Of a stretch of 63,434 bases of DNA, positions 35,723 to 45,071 are shown piece by piece. The notes below the pieces were generated by a model. It did no database searches and was not told where the DNA came from. It saw nothing but the letters and a program-made list of their open reading frames with translations. A program made the translations under genes and the position numbers. This DNA is from a virus: the IMG/VR virus record IMGVR_UViG_3300020446_000010, positions 1 through 63,434 of that record. One strand, written 5' to 3'. Numbering within the stretch: the stretch's first letter is position 1; the number at the start of each line of letters is the position of its first letter.

Positions 35723-37507
35723 ATGAGTAATACAGGAACAAAAATAGTGACAAGATTAAGACTGTTTAAAGACGGTTTAGCAACTAGCAAGACAAAAGCA
35801 AATGTTGAGGGAGATAAATATTATGTTGCTCCATTTGAAGACTTGGTAGATTGCAACCCTCTTGGACCACCTGCACCTGTACCTACTCCTACTCCTGCGC
35901 CAGTTGCTGTACCAGCTACACCACCTGCACCTACACCTATTCCAATAGCAGTGCCTACGCCTTCGCCTACGCCTACGCCTAGTCCATCGCCTATTCCTGC
36001 GCCTGTACCTAATCCATCACCAAGTCCAACACCTGCACCTGCACCAATTCCTGTAGCTACTACACCGACACCAACTCCAGCACCAGTGCCAAGCCCTGTG
36101 CCTACACCAGCGCCAGCTGTAGCACCAACTCCTGCACCAGTTATGCCTACTCCTGCACCTGTGCCTGCTGCACCGACTCCTACACCAACACCAGCTCCAG
36201 CTCCAACAACTAATACTGAAAGTGTTTGGTCGGCAAATGCATTAAGCATTAATCAAGGAGTCTATAATGGAGATGTTTCCATAAGTGATGCGGAACAAAC
36301 AATATTTGGTCCTGTGAACAGTGGATATGATACAGTAACAGCTTTATATTTTAGTGACGATTCTGGATTTTTAAATACCGCTCAGTCTATTATAGAATCA
36401 AGTAATGCTGGCGGAACTATAACTGCTTACTTAAATCAAAATCAACAGGTTCCAATACAAGTAAATCAGGCAGCTCCTTACTTTGCTATAAACGATGTAG
36501 GTGGAGGCTCACAAGCGCCAATAAGAAGTGCACAACTTGTAGTTAAAATAGGAGCAGATAGCACCTTACAGATTATAAGTGGTTCTGATTTATTCCATGA
36601 AATAAGTCCTCTTAACCCTGTACCTTCTCCAGTTGCAGCGCCAGTAGCAGCAGATGTGTGTTTAACTAATCCTGCTGCTGTAACAATACAAAGTATTGGA
36701 GGCAGTAATAAATATGTATTTGGAGGCACACATGGTCACTATAAAACATCAGTAGGAACCTTCGTATTAACAAACGTCCCTAGCGGTCACCCTATTGCAA
36801 TTCTAAATAGTGGCAAAGAAACCCTTATAAGTTATACTGGTACTTATAATGCTGGTTCAAAAGGTATAAATAATGTTTATCATGATTATTATTATGGAGA
36901 CGTTACTATTACTGTAAACGGAGATTACGGAACAGTTAGCTATGATTGCTTAAATCATGGATATATGGGAGGTGAAAACAACTTAACATACGATAATGTC
37001 ACTTGTTCAGCGCCTACACCAGTGCCAGCAGCACCTACACCAATACCTGTAGGAGCTCCTATAGCAGCTCCACAAGCTGTAACTCCTGTTCCACAGCCTA
37101 CACCTGCACCTACACCAGCTCCTGTGCCTACACCTGCTCCAGTTAATCCAACTTATGCCTTATCGCAAAGCTCAACGATTAACGTACAGGGCATGTATAT
37201 GAACGGAACACTTTGGTATTATTTCGGCACTTACGGTAGCGATAGTTATAGGTTTAGCGCAACTACAGGAACATATACATTCAACATTCCTCAAGCACAC
37301 CCTATTGCTTTCTATACAGCAGGAACAACAAACAGTTACAGTGGAGGTACTGTACAAGGAACTAAAAACGGATTAGATGGAAACAGCTATGATTATAGAT
37401 ATGGAACAGTAACATTAACAATAAATGATACAAGCGCAACACCAGTGACTTATGAGTGCTTCTTCCATGGTTACATGGGAGGATTAAACAATCTCATATT
37501 AGTATAA
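35723..37507 (+). CDS. Modular adhesin 1: docking module, Pro-rich linker, two cupredoxin-like domains
   Basis: 594 residues. Residues 1-46 ([17 protein letters not shown]...VDCNP) are the shared docking module. Residues 47-166 are a [T/A/S/V]-Pro linker. Residues ~170-300 are a beta-rich domain unique to this protein. Two homologous domains follow. In copy 1 (~310-427) His356 precedes Cys409-x2-His412-x2-Met415 ([10 protein letters not shown]); in copy 2 (~475-594) His526 precedes Cys579-x2-His582-x2-Met585 ([10 protein letters not shown]). The His-to-Cys distance is 53 in both. This resembles a type-1 copper cupredoxin site, though with a shorter Cys-His-Met loop than plastocyanin. A second Pro linker (~431-474) separates the copies. 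Likely a virion surface protein; metal binding is inferred. Confidence 0.7.
   Translation: MSNTGTKIVTRLRLFKDGLATSKTKANVEGDKYYVAPFEDLVDCNPLGPPAPVPTPTPAPVAVPATPPAPTPIPIAVPTPSPTPTPSPSPIPAPVPNPSPSPTPAPAPIPVATTPTPTPAPVPSPVPTPAPAVAPTPAPVMPTPAPVPAAPTPTPTPAPAPTTNTESVWSANALSINQGVYNGDVSISDAEQTIFGPVNSGYDTVTALYFSDDSGFLNTAQSIIESSNAGGTITAYLNQNQQVPIQVNQAAPYFAINDVGGGSQAPIRSAQLVVKIGADSTLQIISGSDLFHEISPLNPVPSPVAAPVAADVCLTNPAAVTIQSIGGSNKYVFGGTHGHYKTSVGTFVLTNVPSGHPIAILNSGKETLISYTGTYNAGSKGINNVYHDYYYGDVTITVNGDYGTVSYDCLNHGYMGGENNLTYDNVTCSAPTPVPAAPTPIPVGAPIAAPQAVTPVPQPTPAPTPAPVPTPAPVNPTYALSQSSTINVQGMYMNGTLWYYFGTYGSDSYRFSATTGTYTFNIPQAHPIAFYTAGTTNSYSGGTVQGTKNGLDGNSYDYRYGTVTLTINDTSATPVTYECFFHGYMGGLNNLILV
35861..36209 (+). 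repeat. [T/A/S/V]-Pro repeat tract, adhesin 1
   Basis: About 116 codons of Pro alternating mainly with Thr, Ala, Ser and Val. A second, shorter tract is at about 37012-37146. Confidence 0.9.
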
Positions 37508-37511
37508 CAAT

Positions 37512-37519
37512 TATCTTTG
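37512..37519 (+). promoter_or_regulatory. Candidate -7 promoter element before adhesin 2
   Basis: TATCTTTG in the 23-nt gap between adhesin 1 and adhesin 2, ending 11 nt before the ATG. No -33 TTG at good spacing. Confidence 0.3.
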
Positions 37520-37530
37520 TATGATATAAA

Positions 37531-38502
37531 ATGGCAAATACAGGAAAAAAAATATTCACAACGATACGTCAATATATAAATGGCGTATTTACTGGTAATG
37601 AGAAGTTCAATAGCACTGACGACCCTGATTACCAACATCCTGTATATGATGATATTGAGTGCCCACTACCAGCTCCTCCTGTACCTAGCCCAATACCAAC
37701 ACCTAGCCCGATACCAACACCCAGCCCAGTGCCTGTTCCAGTACCAGCAGTAGTGGAAGTAGCTCCTAATCCAGCTCCTAATCCAGCGCCTGCTCCAACA
37801 CCTGCGCCTGTGCCTGTTGTTATTCCTACACCAGCACCAGTTCCAAACCCAGCACCAGCACCACAACCAGCACCAACACCCGCTCCTACGCCAGTTCCTG
37901 CACCTGCACCTGCCGCTACTCAAATGCAGTATATTATTTTAGGACACGGAAACACTCCAGAGGCTGCTTGTACAGATACAGGTGCTGACTTGTTTTATAT
38001 TGATGGAGGACAGCTTGCTACATCAATGAACGTATATTACGATGAATGGGGATTAACTTTTGCTCAACCACAGTATTATGCTGAAGGTAATGTTGTTAGA
38101 TACTGGAATGGTCAACAATTTACGAGTTATGCAGATTGCAATACTCCAACACCAACTCCTAACGCTCCAACACCTATACCTGTAGCGGCACCAACGGCTA
38201 GCTGTGGAACCAATATGTATTATATAAGCACAGGCAAGTTCTACGAAAGTGAGTTCTGCGCAGGCGTTTTTGGACAAACACAGAATTATCCAATAAGTAT
38301 GGCGGTTACCTCAAATTACCCTGGCAGTGTAAACGCACAACTAGGAGCTCAGCTTTGTTATAATGGACAGCCATTTAGCGGAAATGGATTTGCATACTTA
38401 ATGAGTAGCTTCCCTAGCAGTTTTAATGGAAACGGAAGCCATTCTACTGTAAGAATTAATGATGATGGTATAGTTACCGCAGTTAAATTTATGACTTGTT
38501 AA
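37531..38502 (+). CDS. Modular adhesin 2: docking module, Pro-rich linker, '[10 protein letters not shown]' and 'LGAQ' domains
   Basis: 323 residues. Docking module 1-46 (ANTGKKIFTTIRQYINGVF...DIECP); Pro linker ~47-130. Domain A (~132-203) contains [20 protein letters not shown] and WNGQQFTSYADC, and is also found in adhesin 5. After a short TPTPNAPTP linker, domain B (~224-323) contains VNAQLGAQLCYNGQPFSGN and STVRINDDGIVTAVKFMTC, and is also found in adhesin 3. Both domains begin and end near Cys residues, so disulfides are possible. It probably binds host surface glycans or proteins; this is inferred from architecture. Confidence 0.7.
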   Translation: MANTGKKIFTTIRQYINGVFTGNEKFNSTDDPDYQHPVYDDIECPLPAPPVPSPIPTPSPIPTPSPVPVPVPAVVEVAPNPAPNPAPAPTPAPVPVVIPTPAPVPNPAPAPQPAPTPAPTPVPAPAPAATQMQYIILGHGNTPEAACTDTGADLFYIDGGQLATSMNVYYDEWGLTFAQPQYYAEGNVVRYWNGQQFTSYADCNTPTPTPNAPTPIPVAAPTASCGTNMYYISTGKFYESEFCAGVFGQTQNYPISMAVTSNYPGSVNAQLGAQLCYNGQPFSGNGFAYLMSSFPSSFNGNGSHSTVRINDDGIVTAVKFMTC

Positions 38503-38503
38503 T

Positions 38504-39256
38504 ATGGCAAATACAGGAAGTAAAATATACACAACACTGAGGCTCATAAAAAATGGAGTAAGGACTGTACACGTTAAACCAAACGTGCCAGAAGACCCTA
38601 ATTTTATACCTCCTTTTACAGATTTAGCAGATTGCTTTACTAATGCTCCTGCACCTGCGCCAGTTCCTGTACCTACACCTGCGCCTGTACCTAACCCCGT
38701 TCCAGCTCCAGGACCAGCGCCTACACCAGTACCTGCTCCAAGCACAATAGTACCAACACCAAGCCCAACCCCAGCGCCAGTTTCAGGCGTTGTGCCGACA
38801 CCTAGTCCTTCGCCAGTTCCTGCCCCAACAGTTCCTTCGCCAGTTGGAGGTGGTTCGACTTACTACTTAAGTGCGCCTAGACAAACTGCTGGAGAGTTAT
38901 GTACAGCTGCATTCTCAATAGTTATGAGAGTACAAGTTACAGCTTCATCAGTTTCAACATCGTTAGGTGCGCAAGTAACTAAAGATGGAACTAGATTTGC
39001 TGGTAATAATAAATATTATGCAATGGATAGATACAATCTTGACACAACACAATCAGGAACAACATGGTTGGCTGTGCAAATTGACAATGATGGTATTATA
39101 CAAGACATAATTAAAATAGACTGTGGGGACTTTGCTTTCTATGACGGTTCAGGAGGATGGGATGCTCCAGACCCATACAATACACAACCACAAGATGATG
39201 GAGACCTTGTATATTATTATAAAAATGTAATGCAAGGAGGTGGACAAAATTTATAA
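38504..39256 (+). CDS. Modular adhesin 3: docking module, Pro-rich linker, 'LGAQ' domain, acidic tail
   Basis: 250 residues. Docking module 1-46 (ANTGSKIYTTLRLIKNGVR...LADC), linker ~47-121 of [P/A/T/V/S] repeats, then one domain (~123-206). That domain contains VSTSLGAQVTKDGTRFAGN and LAVQIDNDGIIQDIIKIDC and is homologous to domain B of adhesin 2. The last ~44 residues are acidic and aromatic (GGWDAPDPYNTQPQDDGDLVY). The gene starts one base after the stop of adhesin 2. Confidence 0.7.
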   Translation: MANTGSKIYTTLRLIKNGVRTVHVKPNVPEDPNFIPPFTDLADCFTNAPAPAPVPVPTPAPVPNPVPAPGPAPTPVPAPSTIVPTPSPTPAPVSGVVPTPSPSPVPAPTVPSPVGGGSTYYLSAPRQTAGELCTAAFSIVMRVQVTASSVSTSLGAQVTKDGTRFAGNNKYYAMDRYNLDTTQSGTTWLAVQIDNDGIIQDIIKIDCGDFAFYDGSGGWDAPDPYNTQPQDDGDLVYYYKNVMQGGGQNL

Positions 39257-39258
39257 AT

Positions 39259-39441
39259 ATGAGCTATACAGGAAAAAAATATTATACAAAATTAAGAAAG
39301 TTCGTAAACGGAAAACCAACACAACAAGTGAAGGAAAATTTGATTACGGACCCAGATTATATAAAACCTTATGATGATATAAATGGATGCCCAAAAGGCA
39401 CGTCTTCGCCTGCACCAGTTGCAGCGCCAACGACATATTAA
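39259..39441 (+). CDS. Docking-module-only protein (adhesin 4, possibly truncated)
   Basis: 60 residues consisting almost only of the docking module (SYTGKKYYTKLRKFVNGKP...DINGCPKG) and a stub of linker (SSPAPVAAPTTY). It may be a remnant left by recombination in the repeat tract, or a functional plug or competitor for the docking site. Starts two nt after adhesin 3 stops. Confidence 0.6.
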   Translation: MSYTGKKYYTKLRKFVNGKPTQQVKENLITDPDYIKPYDDINGCPKGTSSPAPVAAPTTY

Positions 39442-39447
39442 TTAATT

Positions 39448-41205
39448 ATGGGAGAGAAGTACAGTAAAATAAGAAAATACGTAAATGGCTTTCCAAAGCA
39501 AGACCAAGCCATCAATAGCCCTAACGAGCCAGGGTACATACCGCCTGTTTATGATGCAGGTCCATGTACTACATGTGAGCCAGAGGACGATGGTGATGTT
39601 ATTGAATGGAGAGGTCATGCTTTTTACTGTGAGCAAGAAGACGCTCCTACGCCTACTCCTAGTCCTACACCTAGTCCTACGCCTAGTCCAACTCCTAGCC
39701 CTACACCTACGCCGACACCCACTCCAACACCCACTCCGACACCTAGTCCGAGTCCAGTTCCTGCGCCAAATCCTAGTCCAATACCAACTCCAGCACCTAC
39801 GCCAGCTCCTTCTGTAGGATATGTGTATTATACTGTTAATGATTGTGCAAACACTTTTAATGATGTTGTAAGAAGCACTTTTTCTTTAGATACAGGAAGT
39901 GTTGTGAAGGCTACAGGAGTGACTGGTTGTTTAGAAATAGGAAGTTTAACACAGCCATCAGGCACAAACACTGTATATGAAACTTACACTGATTGTACTG
40001 ATTGTGGCGGAACAACTCCTACTCCAACGCCAAGTCCAACACCTAGCCCAATTCCAAATCCAACACCAAGTCCAACGCCTGCGCCTATTCCAAACCCAGC
40101 ACCTATTCCTACGCCAGCGCCTTCTGTAACGCCTGTAGTGCCTACACCTGTCCCACAACCTACGCCTACACCTATTCCAGGACCAGCGCCTACGCCTTCG
40201 CCTACCCCAACGCCAGCGCCTATTCCAATTCCTAATCCATCTCCAACACCAGCACCAGCATCAATACCGTGCTATGAGTTTGACATTGCAAATAATTCAA
40301 ACCCATTATTAGATGACTCATACACATACACGCAATGTGGTGGAGGAACAACTTCAGGAGCAGTATTCTATGGAGATGCAATAACTGTTTGTGGTACATC
40401 CTTCACTCATGTAGGTGCAGGATTAACTGTAACAAACACACTTGTTCCTTGTAGTGGAAGCCCTACTCCTAGCCCAACACCAGCGCCTACTCCTAGCCCA
40501 ACGCCAGCACCAACACCTGCGCCAGTCGCAAATCTTAACTATGTTGGATTAGGTAATGCAAACAGCGCTTCGGCTGCTTGTAGCGACAACTTAAATGACA
40601 TGTTCTATATAGATGGTGGACAGTTAGCTACTGCAACAGGAATTTATTATGATGCTGCGGGACAAAATCCTGCACAAGATACGCACTACACAGATGGAAA
40701 TGGATTCTATGTTGTTTGGAACGGCTCATCTATTACAAGCCTATCGTCTTGTCCTTCAGGACCTGCGCCAACATCTCCTAGTCCAATATATATACCACCT
40801 ACACCGAACCCTACGCCTGTAGCACCTACTCCTAATCCTACGCCAGCACCAACACCAGTAGCGCCTACACCAAATCCAACGCCCGCTCCTGCACCGCAGC
40901 CGACACCAGCTCCTGCACCGCAGCCGACACCAGCTCCTGCGCCCACGCCTACGCCTGCACCGCAGCCAGCGCCTACGCCTTCGCCTACTCCAGCTCCAGC
41001 TGCTGTAGCTTCTTATAGAGTTGAGGTTCAAAAACAATCAGGAGTTAGCTACATGATATTTACATACACCAATTCTTATGGACAGGCTCAATACAAAAAT
41101 AGTTCAAACTCCTATGAGTATGTGTGTGCGCAAGGAGGTACAGTTCAGGCAATGTCAGGAGTACAGTCCCAGCAGAACCTATACACAAGTTGCGTTGGTA
41201 ATTAA
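39448..41205 (+). CDS. Modular adhesin 5: docking module and four small domains joined by Pro-rich linkers (585 aa)
   Basis: Docking module ~1-38 ([17 protein letters not shown]...PPVYDAGP), then [14 protein letters not shown] (~52-66), shared with the muzzle protein C-terminal region. Four domains follow, separated by long [T/S/A]-Pro linkers. Domain 1 (~127-190) has [12 protein letters not shown] and ends TDCTDC. Domain 2 (~272-335) has [12 protein letters not shown] and ends TLVPC. Domain 3 (~363-435) has [17 protein letters not shown], homologous to domain A of adhesin 2. Domain 4 (~523-585) begins [17 protein letters not shown] and ends SCVGN. Most domains are bounded by Cys. It is the last adhesin and ends 43 nt before the prolyl-hydroxylase gene. 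Confidence 0.7.
   Translation: MGEKYSKIRKYVNGFPKQDQAINSPNEPGYIPPVYDAGPCTTCEPEDDGDVIEWRGHAFYCEQEDAPTPTPSPTPSPTPSPTPSPTPTPTPTPTPTPTPSPSPVPAPNPSPIPTPAPTPAPSVGYVYYTVNDCANTFNDVVRSTFSLDTGSVVKATGVTGCLEIGSLTQPSGTNTVYETYTDCTDCGGTTPTPTPSPTPSPIPNPTPSPTPAPIPNPAPIPTPAPSVTPVVPTPVPQPTPTPIPGPAPTPSPTPTPAPIPIPNPSPTPAPASIPCYEFDIANNSNPLLDDSYTYTQCGGGTTSGAVFYGDAITVCGTSFTHVGAGLTVTNTLVPCSGSPTPSPTPAPTPSPTPAPTPAPVANLNYVGLGNANSASAACSDNLNDMFYIDGGQLATATGIYYDAAGQNPAQDTHYTDGNGFYVVWNGSSITSLSSCPSGPAPTSPSPIYIPPTPNPTPVAPTPNPTPAPTPVAPTPNPTPAPAPQPTPAPAPQPTPAPAPTPTPAPQPAPTPSPTPAPAAVASYRVEVQKQSGVSYMIFTYTNSYGQAQYKNSSNSYEYVCAQGGTVQAMSGVQSQQNLYTSCVGN
39640..41007 (+). repeat. Four [T/S/A]-Pro repeat tracts of adhesin 5
   Basis: Tracts at about 39640-39810, 40018-40258, 40459-40527 and 40756-41007, made of imperfect hexamers such as CCTACG, CCAACA and CCTAGT. 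They separate the Cys-bounded domains. Confidence 0.88.
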
Positions 41206-41248
41206 AAAATGATTAACTTAGTATGATATTTAAATATAATACAATCAA

Positions 41249-42514
41249 ATGTTCACAGAAATACCAAATTTTCTCACTCATGATGAGTGCGATTTATTTA
41301 TACAATTAATAGAAAAACAAAACACCCGTTCACAAGTTGCTGGAAGTGGAAGTGATAATTCTAAAATAGAAGATAGTAGAACTTCTTACACTTCTAATTT
41401 TGGCGATAATATGTTACTTCCAAAAGCTCTAAAAGACAGGATTGCAGCTCATTTAGACATAGATGTTGCAAGGGGCGAAACATTACAAGGTCAAAAATAC
41501 GAAGTAGGTCAATATTTTAGACCACATTTAGATTGGTTTCAAGGTGATGCATATAACAATCATTGTTTGCATTCTGGAAACAGAACTCACACTTTTATGT
41601 TGTATCTAAATGATGGTTTTGAAGGTGGAGGAACTGATTTTCCAAACTTAGGTAAAACTGTAAAACCAGAAAAAGGAAAAGCTGTAGTTTGGCGCAACAT
41701 GGATGATAATGGTAATGGTATTTCTGACGTTATGCATGAGGGTATGGATGTAACTAAAGGAACTAAATACATAGTTACAAGTTGGTGGAGAGAAAAAGAA
41801 TTTAATGGTGCTGAAAACGAAAGACTTGCAAGAGAATTTCATGAAGCACAAAAGAAAGAACAAGAATCTAAGATTGTAAATATAAATCCAAATATAAAAA
41901 CATTTAAAACTGTAGATGAAATACCTAGGTTTACAGATAATGGATTTATGAAGGCTAAAGTGCCTCAAGATGTGTGGGGTATAATTCAAGACTCATATCA
42001 CATGTTAAAAGATAAAGAGGTTGCAGAACATTTTTCAGGAAAAGAAGGTATTATAGATACAATAGTTACTGATGCGGAAAGCAGCACACTTTTAAGTTTT
42101 GAACATATACCAAACATTAGAACTCAAATACATAAAATGCTCATGCCGTTACATGAAGAGTGGGCAAAAACAAGACTAGAACCATCTTTCGTATATGGTA
42201 TAAGGTCTTATCAAAGGGGAGCTACGTTAGCAAAACACGTTGATAGAATAGCTACTCATCATATATCTACTATTATTATTGTAGACAAAGACTTAAAGTG
42301 CGGTTGTCAAACTAAAGAGTTTGGTGATGATTGGGCTTTAGATATACAGGGTCATGACGGTCAGTGGTATGAAGTTTTTGCTGAGCCAGGAGAGATGATA
42401 TTGTACGAATCTGCTGTTTGTGAACACGGTAGAGACAAACCTTTTCAGGGAACAAGCTTTAAAAACTTTTACACACACTACAAGTTAGTGGATTACCAGT
42501 ATGCGGGACAATAA
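41249..42514 (+). CDS. Prolyl-4-hydroxylase-type 2OG/Fe(II) oxygenase with two oxygenase domains
   Basis: 421 residues. Domain 1 (~1-182) is a typical P4H/2OG-FeII oxygenase: His93-x-Asp95 (FRPHLDWF), distal His163 (MHEGMDVTKGTKY) and Lys173, the expected 2OG ligand, followed by TSWWR. LYLNDGFEGGGTDFP is the standard P4H beta-strand signature. Domain 2 (~225-421) is a second, more divergent oxygenase with His330-x-Asp332 (AKHVDRIATHH) and distal His393 (CEHGRD). Enzymes of domain 1's family hydroxylate prolyl residues using 2-oxoglutarate and O2. The gene directly follows five Pro-repeat adhesins and overlaps the next gene by 14 nt, so the adhesin linkers are the obvious candidate substrate. 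This is inferred. Confidence 0.85.
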   Translation: MFTEIPNFLTHDECDLFIQLIEKQNTRSQVAGSGSDNSKIEDSRTSYTSNFGDNMLLPKALKDRIAAHLDIDVARGETLQGQKYEVGQYFRPHLDWFQGDAYNNHCLHSGNRTHTFMLYLNDGFEGGGTDFPNLGKTVKPEKGKAVVWRNMDDNGNGISDVMHEGMDVTKGTKYIVTSWWREKEFNGAENERLAREFHEAQKKEQESKIVNINPNIKTFKTVDEIPRFTDNGFMKAKVPQDVWGIIQDSYHMLKDKEVAEHFSGKEGIIDTIVTDAESSTLLSFEHIPNIRTQIHKMLMPLHEEWAKTRLEPSFVYGIRSYQRGATLAKHVDRIATHHISTIIIVDKDLKCGCQTKEFGDDWALDIQGHDGQWYEVFAEPGEMILYESAVCEHGRDKPFQGTSFKNFYTHYKLVDYQYAGQ

Positions 42515-45071
42515 ATACATTTCTTTTGACCCGTGGTGGGGTGGTTTTTCTAACATAAGAATGACGTATGAATTAGTAGGAGCTTTATCTGTTATAACTG
42601 GTAGGACAATAATTTTACCTCACAAAATATATTGTTTATTCTTATCAGAATGGCAAGATAAAAAAACATGGTTTGACATGTTTGATGCTTTAGATAAAAA
42701 AAAATTTAGAAAGCATTTTGATTGTATAGAATATTATGACATTCCAGAATATGAAAATCTTGAAAACGATACGCAATATTTCGAAAATATTTCGTCTGTT
42801 GCGAAAGTTATTACTTTTGGCGACAAAGACGGACAACTAGGTCCTATGAAAGGTCCTGGTAACGATTATGTCTTAACATGTGGCATAGAGGACCATAGCG
42901 AGTTTAACATTTTTAAAGACGACAGACAAGTCATAGACTTAGAGTGTGATGATAAGTTCATGCACTTTCCAAGAAACTTGTTCGGTCATTTTTATTATCA
43001 TGTATATGGCAAAACACCTGTTATTAGAAACAGGATAAAAGAGAAAGTAAACTTAGGGATACAGTATAGACCTGATATTTTTGAGAAAGCTAAAAAGATT
43101 ACAGACAAACTAGGTGAATTTAATGCTATTCATGTTAGAAGAAATGACTTTTTGCAGGTAAGAAAAGATATTGCAGAGCGTCAAACAGTAAATCTTCTAG
43201 ATGATATTTCTAACAGAATACCTAACGACAAGCCTTTATTTATAGCTACAGACGAAAAAGACAAGTCTGTATTTTTGCCATTAAAAAAGAAATACAACGT
43301 ATTATATCTAACTGATTTTCCACAATCAGGAGTAAACGATACTGACGATTTGCTTTTAGACCAAGTTGTATGCTCTCAAGCAGATATTTTTTTAGGTAGT
43401 CATCTATCGACTTTTTCTGACTACGTAAACATTATTAGAGGTCAGCAAAATAAAAAAGATTTTCACAGAGAAGGAACTAACTTTAACAGACCTAAAATAA
43501 CATATAACAGATTTCCATGGGAAGTAGAAGAGTATGGATGGGATAAAACGTGGAGTTTTCATTGGGAATATGAACAATCATACTTTAACATAGCCGTATA
43601 TGGGTCTCACAACGCTTCTGTTGCGTTATCCCACAAAGCTGATGTTCTTGAGGTAGTAGAGTTAGAAAGGTTTGTAAATAAGAAAAACGCAGCTTTTTAT
43701 TTTCATTTTCCAGAAGAAAACCCAGACGATTTGACTTTGCAAATACATAATTATTTTGTTAAAAAATATGGTAGTTATGTGTATGATAATTGCTTATACA
43801 ATAGCTGTCTAACTAATATAAACGTTTTGCCTGCTAAAAACTTTGAGTGGGTAGGACATCATCTTGCTCATGTAAACAATGTTATATTCCAATCGCCAGC
43901 GAAAAAAAGTTTAAATATATCTTTTGATGGGGGCTCTGATGAAGGGCATTTTAATATATATAGAACTGAAGAAGATAAGGTGCCAGAAAAAATATTTTCT
44001 ACAAAACAAGATATATGCGTTCCCTATGCTGCTGTAGCCCACTATCTGTCTCCAATAAAACAAGAAGAAAATTGGTGGTGGGGTAACTTGGTATATGCAG
44101 GTAAGCTTATGGGACTGTCTGCATACGGGACAGTAAATCAAGATGACTATGATAAAATGTATCGCTACTTTAAGATGCAACAAACAGATAATGTAAATAC
44201 AGCGCATGAAAACTTCCAAAGAATATTTAATGTAAGTCCTGAAAAAAGATTTGATGAAGAAAAATCTTACGACTTAGCCGCTGCTACACAAAAAGTTTTT
44301 GAGGATATATTTAAAGAAACTATAGACCCTTTTGTTGAGACGCATAAAGATTATGAGTTACAGTTTAGTGGAGGTGGTGCCTTAAATGTTATAAACAACG
44401 CTAAATGGGATGCTTTTGTTAGTCCTAATCCTGACGATAGAGGATTATCTGTAGGGATGTTGTTTCATAAAATAAAACCTGGTCATGTTGTTGACACAAA
44501 ATATTTAGGCTCAGAAATGTTTGGTATGTATACACAACACAAACCATACAGCATTGACGAGATGTGTGAGGATTTAGTAGAAGGCAAAATAATTGGTTTA
44601 TGTCAAGGGCGTGGAGAGCACGGAGCAAGAGCTTTGTGTAATAGAAGCATACTATGTCTGCCTAAAAAAGGTTTCAAAGAAAAACTTAATGACCAAGTAA
44701 AACATAGAGAGGCTTTCCGACCTTTCGCACCTGTATGTAGAAAGGAGGATGCTAACACGTGGTTTGATTTTGGAAAACACACTGAATATATGAGCCACAA
44801 CGCAACAGTTAAAAATGTAAATAAAAGTATACAATCTATAATACACAAAGACTATACCGCTAGGTTACAAACAGTCACCTCGTCATCAAATCCTTTTGTT
44901 TATTTACTTTTAACTAGAATGAAAGAATTAGGTCATGAGCCAATATTAATAAACACATCGTTTAATGTAATGGGAAAACCTATAATAAATCAGTGGCAGG
45001 AAGCTATAAGTATGCTGAATGATACTGGATTAGATATATTAACTGACGGCAAAAGTAAAATTTATGGATAG
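42501..45071 (+). CDS. O-fucosyltransferase-like / carbamoyltransferase fusion
   Basis: 856 residues. The N-terminal ~340 residues resemble GT-B O-fucosyltransferases: FDPWWGGFSNIRMTYEL at the start, the GDP-sugar-binding HVRRNDF (211-217), FIATDEKD and IFLGSHLSTFSDY. From ~361 to 856 is a complete NodU/TobZ-type carbamoyltransferase: GSHNASVAL, GHHLAHV (~453), SFDGGSDEGH (~473), GKLMGLSAYG, the YrdC-like QGRGEHGARALCNRSIL (~702), KHREAFRPFAPV, and SFNVMGKPI (~820). The carbamoyl part would use carbamoyl phosphate and ATP to carbamoylate a sugar hydroxyl. The fusion suggests a sugar is transferred and then carbamoylated. Overlaps both neighbours (14 nt and 8 nt). Confidence 0.82.
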   Translation: MRDNKYISFDPWWGGFSNIRMTYELVGALSVITGRTIILPHKIYCLFLSEWQDKKTWFDMFDALDKKKFRKHFDCIEYYDIPEYENLENDTQYFENISSVAKVITFGDKDGQLGPMKGPGNDYVLTCGIEDHSEFNIFKDDRQVIDLECDDKFMHFPRNLFGHFYYHVYGKTPVIRNRIKEKVNLGIQYRPDIFEKAKKITDKLGEFNAIHVRRNDFLQVRKDIAERQTVNLLDDISNRIPNDKPLFIATDEKDKSVFLPLKKKYNVLYLTDFPQSGVNDTDDLLLDQVVCSQADIFLGSHLSTFSDYVNIIRGQQNKKDFHREGTNFNRPKITYNRFPWEVEEYGWDKTWSFHWEYEQSYFNIAVYGSHNASVALSHKADVLEVVELERFVNKKNAAFYFHFPEENPDDLTLQIHNYFVKKYGSYVYDNCLYNSCLTNINVLPAKNFEWVGHHLAHVNNVIFQSPAKKSLNISFDGGSDEGHFNIYRTEEDKVPEKIFSTKQDICVPYAAVAHYLSPIKQEENWWWGNLVYAGKLMGLSAYGTVNQDDYDKMYRYFKMQQTDNVNTAHENFQRIFNVSPEKRFDEEKSYDLAAATQKVFEDIFKETIDPFVETHKDYELQFSGGGALNVINNAKWDAFVSPNPDDRGLSVGMLFHKIKPGHVVDTKYLGSEMFGMYTQHKPYSIDEMCEDLVEGKIIGLCQGRGEHGARALCNRSILCLPKKGFKEKLNDQVKHREAFRPFAPVCRKEDANTWFDFGKHTEYMSHNATVKNVNKSIQSIIHKDYTARLQTVTSSSNPFVYLLLTRMKELGHEPILINTSFNVMGKPIINQWQEAISMLNDTGLDILTDGKSKIYG

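Noticed and set aside
35224-41007. Pro-codon tandem repeats considered as a CRISPR-like or minisatellite array.
   Set aside because: Units are imperfect hexamers in frame with long coding regions; no unique spacers.
40756-41037. Minus-strand Arg/Trp-rich ORF (93 codons), and similar Gly/Ala- or Arg/Trp-rich ORFs opposite the Pro tracts (for example 35821-36249 and 37666-37923).
   Set aside because: These are antisense readings of the proline codon repeats (CCN), which have few stops; composition is an artefact.
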